13,398 bases of DNA, taken from contig JAUNAY010000010.1 of the NCBI GenBank assembly GCA_030527385.1, positions 3,313 to 16,710 on the forward strand, written 5' to 3'. Positions 8,153 through 13,398 of the stretch are shown in pieces. This DNA is from Fusobacterium sp. Its GTDB lineage: Bacteria; Fusobacteriota; Fusobacteriia; Fusobacteriales; Fusobacteriaceae. Under the pieces are notes generated by a model. The model was not told the DNA's origin, searched no databases, and was given only the letters and a program-made list of their open reading frames with translations. A program made the position numbers and the translations under genes. Each line of letters begins with the position of its first letter. The first letter of the stretch is position 1.

Positions 8153-8189
8153 AAAAAACTCCCTAATATAATTTATTAAGGAGTTTTTT
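8153..8189. terminator. Bidirectional Rho-independent terminator between convergent genes
   Basis: A 10-bp perfect stem (AAAAAACTCC at 8153-8162 with GGAGTTTTTT at 8180-8189) continues inward through one mismatch into TAATA/TATTA. On the plus strand it ends in a T-rich tract running to about 8200, suited to the AraC-family gene whose stop is at 8111. On the minus strand the A-rich left side gives the T tract, suited to pepV, whose stop codon is only 9 nt away at 8198. One hairpin thus serves both convergent transcripts. Confidence 0.85.
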
Positions 8190-8197
8190 ATTATTTT

Positions 8198-9583
8198 TTA
8201 TTTTATCAAATTAGAAAGTCTTAATATCGCCCTAGCATATATTTCCATACCTTGCTTTAGCATACCTAAGTTTATACTTTCATCAAAGCTGTGAGCATTT
8301 CCTTTATACTCTTTAAAATTTGGTCCAAAAGCTACTGTATTAGGCATAAGTTTAGCATATGTTCCTCCACCTAAGGCTGCTGGTTCCTCATCTCTTCCTG
8401 TAACTTCATAATAAACCTCTTGTAACTCCTTTACTAAAGGAGATTTTTTTTCAAAATATAGAGGTGGATTATGATTTTCTTTAAAGAAAACTACATTTCC
8501 ATTTTTTCCTGCTTCACTCAATCTTGAATCAAGAGTTTTTTCATCTGTTGTATTTGGGTATCTTATATTGAATTTAACAAATATTTCATTATTTATTATA
8601 TCTGTTATTCCAGCACTTATCGTAAGATCTCCAACCTCATCATTTACTGTTTTTATTCCTAGATTAGCTCCATCATAAGTTTCTCCAACTTTTTTAGCTA
8701 TAAATCTTACAAACTCTTTTGCTGAATCACTCTCATCTAAAATCAAATCTAACAGTTGATATATACCTAAAAGAGCATTTACTCCCTTTTGAGGCGAACT
8801 TGCGTGAGCTGATTTACCTATACACTTAACAATATCTCCATCTATTTCAAAACGATTGTGTGAATAACTTTCCACTTTAGATATTGCAGTTTTTAATTGT
8901 TCTTGAGATATATTTTTAACTTTTAATATAGCTGTTTCAGGAACAATATTAGATCTAGTTCCAGATTTTAGTTCAACAATCTTTGAAGATGATAAATCCA
9001 ATTTTTTCCTAAAAGAAAAAGTATATATCCCTTTTTCAGAAAAGATTACTGGAAATCTTCCATCTGGAGTAAAAGCATATTTTGGTGGTTGCTCTTTAGA
9101 AAGATAATATTTTATATCTTCATCTCCACTCTCTTCATTTGTTCCAAAAATTACTCTCACTCTTTTATTAAAATTAGGCTCTGTATCCACAACAGCTTTT
9201 AACGCATATAGAGCTGATACAATAGGTCCTTTATTATCAATAGCTCCTCTAGCTACAAGTTCATCTCCAACTATTTTACCAGCATATGGTGGAACACTCC
9301 AATTTTCGTGATCTCCTTCGGGAACAACATCTATATGTCCAAGTATAGCTACATAATCTTTTCCCTCTCCATATTCTGCATATCCTACATAGTTATCTAA
9401 ATTTTTAACTTTAAATCCTAAAGATTTTGCTATTTCTAAGACTTCATTTAATCCTTTTTTTAATTCAATTCCATAGGGAGCATCATTTGTTGCTGCTCCC
9501 TTTACTGTTCTTATTTGAATTAATTTGATAATACTATTTAATGTTTCATTAAAATGTTCATCAATATATTTTTTTAATTCCAT
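8198..9583 (-). CDS. pepV: PepV-like M20 zinc dipeptidase
   Basis: This is an M20A-family metallopeptidase of 461 aa, close to the roughly 470 aa of Lactobacillus PepV. It hydrolyses dipeptides with broad specificity in the cytoplasm; family members accept unusual ones such as carnosine. Zinc-site residues visible are H83 and D85 in GHIDVVPEGD, the bridging D116 in GAIDNKGP, catalytic E150 and E151 in GTNEESGDED, D174 in TPDGRFP and H431 in GNAHSFDE. The inserted lid domain lies between about 185 and 370. A TTG at 9598 overlapping the IIB gene could be a start, but the ATG at 9583, 7 nt after the IIB stop, aligns with the family N-terminus; its ribosome site is weak. As last gene of the PTS-glycosylasparaginase operon, it may release glycosyl-asparagine from, or recycle, short glycopeptides. 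That role is inference. Confidence 0.9.
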   Translation of the reverse strand: MELKKYIDEHFNETLNSIIKLIQIRTVKGAATNDAPYGIELKKGLNEVLEIAKSLGFKVKNLDNYVGYAEYGEGKDYVAILGHIDVVPEGDHENWSVPPYAGKIVGDELVARGAIDNKGPIVSALYALKAVVDTEPNFNKRVRVIFGTNEESGDEDIKYYLSKEQPPKYAFTPDGRFPVIFSEKGIYTFSFRKKLDLSSSKIVELKSGTRSNIVPETAILKVKNISQEQLKTAISKVESYSHNRFEIDGDIVKCIGKSAHASSPQKGVNALLGIYQLLDLILDESDSAKEFVRFIAKKVGETYDGANLGIKTVNDEVGDLTISAGITDIINNEIFVKFNIRYPNTTDEKTLDSRLSEAGKNGNVVFFKENHNPPLYFEKKSPLVKELQEVYYEVTGRDEEPAALGGGTYAKLMPNTVAFGPNFKEYKGNAHSFDESINLGMLKQGMEIYARAILRLSNLIK

Positions 9584-9590
9584 AAAATCA

Positions 9591-9896
9591 CTATCCAATT
9601 AGTGCTAAAGCTTGCTCTAATACTTTTTCACCTTTCATCATACCATAATCTATTGTGTTGATAACTTCTACTTTTTTTCCTTTAGCTGCTGCTATTGGTT
9701 CAAGTTTAGCTTTTTTATATTTTACTTGTGGTCCTAATAGAAATACATCATAGTTATCAACATTTTCTTCAAATTTTGCTATACTTACTGCTGCTATTTC
9801 TGTTTCTATTCCTTTTTTGTCAGCTGCTTCTTTCATTTTTTTTACCATAAGACTTGTTGACATTCCTGCATCACATAATAATAATATCTTTTTCAT
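9591..9896 (-). CDS. PTS Lac-family (cellobiose/chitobiose type) EIIB component
   Basis: This is a 101-aa cytosolic EIIB of the lactose/N,N'-diacetylchitobiose PTS family. It takes phosphate from IIA and passes it to the sugar bound to IIC. The phosphorylated cysteine is C8 in LLLCDAGMSTS, at the usual position for CelA/ChbB-type EIIB proteins. The rest (FLLGPQVKY at about 53-61, then an Ala/Lys-rich helix and the INTIDYGMMKG segment) follows the family fold. A strong AGGAGGAG precedes the ATG. It is 42 nt downstream of IIC and 7 nt upstream of the preferred pepV ATG. The IIB sequence alone does not reveal the substrate. Confidence 0.94.
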   Translation of the reverse strand: MKKILLLCDAGMSTSLMVKKMKEAADKKGIETEIAAVSIAKFEENVDNYDVFLLGPQVKYKKAKLEPIAAAKGKKVEVINTIDYGMMKGEKVLEQALALIG

Positions 9897-9938
9897 TTTA
9901 CTCCTCCTACAATATGTATACGATCAATAATAACTACC

Positions 9939-11240
9939 TTATTTATTCTCTGATTCTAATTTTTCCATCTCATCTTCCTCTTTTTTACTCGCTTTATCTA
10001 TAATTCTTAAGAATGGAAGATAGATCATTGCCCCTATAATAAGGTTTGCTAATTGCATAAGAGATCCTGTTATATCTCCTACTGTAATAAATCCACTTAT
10101 GATTGCTGGTGTAGGCCAAGGGAAAGCAACACCTAAAGGTCTTGAAACTAACCCGATATTCATTGCAATATATTGAGTTGTCACAAATACCATTGGTACA
10201 ATATTAAATGGAATTAGCATAATTGGGTTTAATATTACTGGTAATCCAAATAGTACTGGCTCATTAATATTAAATATTCCAGGAACTATTCCAATAGCTC
10301 CAACACTTTTTATATGCTTACTTCTAGCAAAGATAACTACTGCAAGTAATAGAGATAATGTTGCTCCTGCTCCACCCATAAATATCATATCAAAGAATTG
10401 TTCTGTGATAACGTGTGGAAGAGGTTGCCCTGCTTGTAATGCAGCTATATTTTCAGCTTGATTTTCTAACCAGAATGGTCTTACAAATCCATTTACCATT
10501 GATCCACTATTGATTCCTACTGACCAAAGAATTGAAATTGCAAATACTGTACAGATAGAACCAATATATGAAGTTCCTAAAGCTCTTAGTGGTAATGCTA
10601 AAACTTTATATACAAAGTCGTGAATAGTTCCATAAGATGTATGTTCCATACCAACTCTTAATAAAAGAGCTGCTGCTAAAATAACAGTTCCAGGAATAAG
10701 TGCCTCAAACGATTTAATTACTTCAGGTGGCACTCCATCAGGCATCTTTACTAAGATATTTCTATTTACGAAAAATTGGAATATTTTTACTGTGATTACA
10801 CCTATTACCATAGCTACAAACATTCCCTTACTTCCAAGCCAAGTAAATGTCATTACTTGTCCAAATTCACTTGTATTTCCAAGTGGAGTTAAAATTAAAA
10901 ATGAAGCTAATGATAACAATCCTACTGCTATACTATCAAGCTCAAATTGTTTAGCTAGTTGTTGTGCAACAAGAAATGCTACAAACACAGCTATCAAATT
11001 AAATGTTGCACTTACTGGAATATCAAATATATCTTTCCAATTTTCTCCTAAAAGAGATGCCATTCCTCTTTGATAAGCTGGTAATGGAAAGGCTGTTACC
11101 ATTAAAAAGATTGATCCTATCATCAATAGAGGCATCATCATTATAAATGCTCTTCTAATTCCATTAACATATTTATTTTCAGCTACCCAAGCTGCAACTG
11201 GCACTAATTTTTCTTCTAATATCTCAATTACTTTGCTCAT
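9939..11240 (-). CDS. PTS Lac-family (cellobiose/chitobiose type) EIIC permease
   Basis: This 433-aa membrane permease, with about ten hydrophobic helices, is the sugar-translocating subunit of a Lac-family PTS. It is colinear with E. coli ChbC, from the amphipathic N-terminus (VIEILEEKLVPVA) through MPDGVPPEVIKSFEALIPG (166-184) to FNINEPVLFGLPVILNP (323-339). The active-site glutamate is E327, equivalent to E334 of characterised chitobiose EIIC. At the other conserved site, where characterised EIIC proteins have GIHG, this one reads VGINSGS with N244 in place of the histidine (H250 in ChbC), hinting at an altered substrate. The C-terminus is a charged tail. The ATG follows AAGGAGAGAG. It lies 28 nt after the glycosylasparaginase gene. 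I infer a glycosyl-asparagine substrate rather than a plain disaccharide. Confidence 0.92.
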   Translation of the reverse strand: MSKVIEILEEKLVPVAAWVAENKYVNGIRRAFIMMMPLLMIGSIFLMVTAFPLPAYQRGMASLLGENWKDIFDIPVSATFNLIAVFVAFLVAQQLAKQFELDSIAVGLLSLASFLILTPLGNTSEFGQVMTFTWLGSKGMFVAMVIGVITVKIFQFFVNRNILVKMPDGVPPEVIKSFEALIPGTVILAAALLLRVGMEHTSYGTIHDFVYKVLALPLRALGTSYIGSICTVFAISILWSVGINSGSMVNGFVRPFWLENQAENIAALQAGQPLPHVITEQFFDMIFMGGAGATLSLLLAVVIFARSKHIKSVGAIGIVPGIFNINEPVLFGLPVILNPIMLIPFNIVPMVFVTTQYIAMNIGLVSRPLGVAFPWPTPAIISGFITVGDITGSLMQLANLIIGAMIYLPFLRIIDKASKKEEDEMEKLESENK

Positions 11241-11268
11241 TATCTCTCTCCTTGTATGCTCAAATCTT

Positions 11269-12246
11269 CTATATCTCTTCTAATGGCTTTTGTATATTTC
11301 TTTTGTATTCTTCCATATACTCTTTAGATGCTACTTCTATTTTTACCTCTTTTACTGTTTTATCTTCATTAAATACAGGATTTGCTAAATATACTTGAGG
11401 TTCTTCTTCAGATGTTGAAGCTACAAAAGTAAACTCCACATTTGTACCTATTCCCCATTCACCTTTATTGTTCATTGCAACAACAGATATAGCTCCTGCA
11501 ACTCCTCTTCTTTTTCTAAGTTGTTCTGAAAAATCTTCAACTGCTGATTGAGCTGCTTCCATTGGAGACATTCCCTTTCTCATTCTTTGTACAGTTTCAT
11601 AAGAAAGACAACCTTTCATTATATCCTCTCCAAGCCCAGTAGCTGCTGCTCCTCCAACTTCATTATCAACATAGAATCCAGATCCAGACACTGGCGAGTC
11701 TCCAACTCTTCCTCTCTTTTTCATAAATAATCCACTTGTTGAAGTTGCCACTGCCATATCTTTTTCACTATCTAATCCAATCATACATACAGTGTCGTGT
11801 CCATCATATGGTGAAAGATGTTTTTGATTTATCTCTTTCATTCTTATTTCCCAAGTTTTTTTAGCTCTTTCTGTAAGCATATTTTGTCTTACAAATCCGT
11901 TTTTATGTGCATAAGCTTCTGCTCCAGCTCCTACCAAGAAAATATTAAATCTATCTTCGCTCAATTTTCTTGCAATGCTAACAGGATTTTTATAGTCTTT
12001 AATTCCTGCAACTGCTCCTATTGATAAAGTTTTTCCGTCCATAAAAGCTGCATCTAATTCAACTTCGCAATTTTCATTTGGAAGTCCTCCATAACCAACA
12101 GATTTATAGAAAGGATAGTCTTCTACTTGCATTATAGCTTTTTCTATTGCATCTTGACATTTTCCATCATTTTTTAATATGTCAGCACCTAGAGCCACTC
12201 CGTCAGCAGCCATTCTCCAAGTTGCTATAATTCCCCACTTTCTCAT
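11269..12246 (-). CDS. N4-(beta-N-acetylglucosaminyl)-L-asparaginase (glycosylasparaginase)
   Basis: This is a 325-aa Ntn-hydrolase. It cleaves the amide bond between GlcNAc and Asn, giving aspartate and a glycosylamine that hydrolyses to the sugar plus ammonia. The precursor self-cleaves before T152 in GHDTVCMIG. Other residues fall at the numbers known from the Elizabethkingia (Flavobacterium) enzyme: T170, R180 and D183 in GRVGDSPVSG, and T203-G204 in GGAAATGLGE. The HDT motif separates it from isoaspartyl peptidase/type III asparaginases, which have GTVG. No signal peptide is present, so it acts in the cytoplasm, unlike the periplasmic bacterial and lysosomal enzymes. C154 replaces the usual glycine after T-V/I. 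Its ATG overlaps the IIA stop (TAATG) behind GGAGTGAG, suggesting translational coupling. It sits between IIA and IIC, where Lac-family operons usually carry a phospho-glycosidase. Confidence 0.93.
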   Translation of the reverse strand: MRKWGIIATWRMAADGVALGADILKNDGKCQDAIEKAIMQVEDYPFYKSVGYGGLPNENCEVELDAAFMDGKTLSIGAVAGIKDYKNPVSIARKLSEDRFNIFLVGAGAEAYAHKNGFVRQNMLTERAKKTWEIRMKEINQKHLSPYDGHDTVCMIGLDSEKDMAVATSTSGLFMKKRGRVGDSPVSGSGFYVDNEVGGAAATGLGEDIMKGCLSYETVQRMRKGMSPMEAAQSAVEDFSEQLRKRRGVAGAISVVAMNNKGEWGIGTNVEFTFVASTSEEEPQVYLANPVFNEDKTVKEVKIEVASKEYMEEYKRNIQKPLEEI

Positions 12247-12566
12247 TATTTTCTCACTCCTATTGCTTTATACATATCTATCATCTCTTCAACTAATTCT
12301 CTTGCTAAGATTGAGTTCATTAAATGATCTTGTGCGTGAACCATAAGAAGATTAATTTCAACTTTATTTCCATCAGCTTCATTACAGATAAGTTCAGTTT
12401 GCATCTCGTGTGCTTTTAAAGATTTTTCTCTAGCTTCTTTTAAAAGTTCATCAGCAGCTTCAAAGTTTCCTACTTTAGCTTCTCTTAGTGCTTCATAAGC
12501 TAAGCTTCTTGCTTCTCCAGAGTTTCCTACAATTGTCATTGCTATTTCTTCTAAATCCATATTCAT
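12246..12566 (-). CDS. PTS Lac-family (cellobiose/chitobiose type) EIIA component
   Basis: This 106-aa all-helical EIIA of the lactose/chitobiose family receives phosphate from HPr and passes it to EIIB; family members act as trimers. The phosphorylated histidine is H77 in LLMVHAQDHLM, with D80 and H81 completing the conserved motif. The helix MTIVGNSGEARSLAYEAL near the N-terminus is typical of the family. It starts after a strong AGGAGG and follows a near-consensus promoter, so it is the first gene of the operon. Its stop codon overlaps the next start by one base. The set is complete (IIA, IIB and IIC as separate proteins), so the transporter looks functional. Confidence 0.95.
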   Translation of the reverse strand: MNMDLEEIAMTIVGNSGEARSLAYEALREAKVGNFEAADELLKEAREKSLKAHEMQTELICNEADGNKVEINLLMVHAQDHLMNSILARELVEEMIDMYKAIGVRK

Positions 12567-12609
12567 TTTAACGCCTCCTAAAGAATTATTTTTTTACTTT
12601 GTATAATTA

Positions 12610-12638
12610 CTTATATCATCATTAAATATTTCTGTCAA
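12610..12638 (-). promoter_or_regulatory. Promoter of the PTS-glycosylasparaginase operon
   Basis: Read on the minus strand, a perfect TTGACA (12633-12638) is followed after exactly 17 bp by TATAAG (12610-12615), which matches five of six -10 bases. Transcription would start near 12603, about 37 nt before the IIA start codon. It is stronger on paper than the fuc promoter, so control may be by repression or at the level of PTS activity. No clear operator palindrome was seen. Confidence 0.72.
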
Positions 12639-12661
12639 AATTCACGTTTTATGATCTATTA

Positions 12662-12730
12662 TCGTTAAAAAAGTAATATTATAGAGTTAAGTTTGAAAAA
12701 AGTATAGATTTATGCTATTATAGAGCAAGT
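12662..12730 (+). repeat. Imperfect tandem repeat upstream of the replication gene
   Basis: AAAAAAGTA occurs at 12667-12675 and 12696-12704, and TATTATAGAG at 12677-12686 and 12716-12725, in the same order. The first unit has 1 bp between the two words and the second has 11 bp, so the copies differ by a 10-bp insertion. The second unit carries the predicted rep promoter. It could be a degenerate iteron or autoregulatory site, or a chance effect of high AT content. Confidence 0.4.
12693..12721 (+). promoter_or_regulatory. Promoter of the replication-initiator-like gene
   Basis: TTGAAA (12693-12698) and TATTAT (12716-12721) are separated by exactly 17 bp. The -10 is preceded by TGC, giving an extended -10 element. 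The predicted start is near 12728, leaving an 80-nt leader. That leader contains an imperfect hairpin (CGAATATA with TATATTTCG, about 12736-12761) that could affect expression. Confidence 0.65.
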
Positions 12731-12808
12731 ATAACGAATATATTTTTATTATATTTCGTCTAAAAATAAAAAAATCACTATTTTAAAATTTTTTATGGAG
12801 AGTTATTT

Positions 12809-13398
12809 ATGAACTTTGAAATCTTGAAAAATAATATAAACATTGATTTTTCAAAACATTTTACTAAAAAAGAGAGAACATTTTTCAAATCTCTTAATAT
12901 AGAAGAAAAAACAATTTCGTTATCTTTAGATAAATTTATGATAGATTTTAACTTAATTTCAAAGGACGAAATTATTAAGTTCCTAGTTTCAATTTTAAAT
13001 AAATATATTATCTTGTCTTCAAAGTCTGAAAACTATTGTAGCTATATATCTATAATTCAATCTTTTAAAATATTAGATAAGAAGATAGAACTAACTTTTT
13101 CTGATGAAATATTAAGCTCTTTTAAAAAGGGAACTAATTTTGAAAAATTAGGAATTAATAAAATTATCACATTTGAAGAAAAATTTTCATACAAATTATT
13201 TCAATTTTTAAAACAAAATCCTGAAAAAAATATATTTATATCTCTTGAAAAACTTAGAGAACTTTTAGAAATAAGTGGATCTTATACCAGATTTTATGAT
13301 ATTGAAAAAAATATACTTATTCCAATAATCAAAGACTTAAATGAAAATGGAAATATGGAGTTCAAATACTTTAAAAATAAGAGTGGAGAGTATAAAAC
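12809..13398 (+). CDS. Rep_3-family replication initiator-like protein (5' part, runs off the window)
   Basis: The open frame starts at the ATG at 12809, 8 nt after GGAG, and stays open for 196 codons to the window edge. The product is rich in Lys, Ile, Phe and Asn. Residues about 140-196 (LEKLRELLEISGSYTRFYD, then KNILIPIIKDLNENG and a FKYFKNKSGEYK strand) have the shape of a winged-helix domain of plasmid RepB/Rep_3 initiators. In these, LRxxL...Y.....F is followed by a long helix and a beta hairpin. Residues 1-120 would be the first winged-helix-like domain, though they are weakly conserved. Such proteins bind iterons and start plasmid replication; chromosomal relatives of unknown role also exist. 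The assignment rests on a general pattern, so it is moderately confident. The gene diverges from the PTS operon. Confidence 0.6.
   Translation, partial: MNFEILKNNINIDFSKHFTKKERTFFKSLNIEEKTISLSLDKFMIDFNLISKDEIIKFLVSILNKYIILSSKSENYCSYISIIQSFKILDKKIELTFSDEILSSFKKGTNFEKLGINKIITFEEKFSYKLFQFLKQNPEKNIFISLEKLRELLEISGSYTRFYDIEKNILIPIIKDLNENGNMEFKYFKNKSGEYK

Noticed and set aside
10792..11073. A plus-strand open frame of 93 codons inside the PTS IIC region
   Set aside because: It is antisense to a conserved membrane permease, with no credible ribosome site or family resemblance. It is a by-product of the codon bias of the real gene.
11269..12246. Reading the Ntn-hydrolase as an isoaspartyl peptidase/type III asparaginase
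   Set aside because: The nucleophile motif is HDT with the R180/D183/T203/G204 pattern of glycosylasparaginases, not the GTVG motif of isoaspartyl peptidases.

Overview
The window is AT-rich, with A/T-ending codons, strong AGGAGG or AAGGTGAT-type ribosome sites and short intergenic gaps. This fits a low-GC fermentative anaerobe. A member of the Fusobacteria is my best guess, made from overall sequence style rather than a marker gene; a low-GC Firmicute is not excluded. There are 13 genes (one cut by the right edge), no RNA genes, no CRISPR array and no transposase.

Layout. (1) 91-6989, minus strand: a complete L-fucose operon transcribed fucU-fucP-fucO-fucK-fucI-fucA, closed by a hairpin terminator at 23-52. 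(2) 7251-8111, plus strand: a divergent AraC-family regulator. The 261 bp between it and fucU holds back-to-back promoters and two identical 17-bp repeats 92 bp apart, which look like its operators. (3) 8153-8189: a hairpin with A/T tails on both sides that can terminate transcription from both directions. (4) 8198-12566, minus strand: a five-gene operon transcribed PTS IIA - glycosylasparaginase - PTS IIC - PTS IIB - PepV-like dipeptidase, with a near-consensus promoter at 12610-12638. (5) 12809 to the end, plus strand: the first 196 residues of a Rep_3-type replication initiator with its own extended -10 promoter.

How the genes fit together. FucP imports free L-fucose by proton symport, FucU interconverts its anomers, and FucI makes L-fuculose. 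A rhamnulokinase-type kinase makes fuculose-1-phosphate, and FucA splits that to DHAP and L-lactaldehyde. FucO reduces the lactaldehyde to 1,2-propanediol, regenerating NAD+. The second operon pairs a Lac/chitobiose-family PTS with N4-(beta-N-acetylglucosaminyl)-L-asparaginase and a dipeptidase, and it has no phospho-glycosidase. I infer that it takes up the sugar-amino-acid stub of host N-glycoproteins (GlcNAc-Asn or a close relative) as a 6-phosphate, then cleaves it inside the cell to aspartate and a GlcNAc-phosphate species. PepV would trim or recycle short peptides. Together the two operons look like a locus for scavenging host glycoprotein debris, with fucose and glycosyl-asparagine handled side by side. 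The PTS-glycosylasparaginase pairing is the most interesting part of the window.
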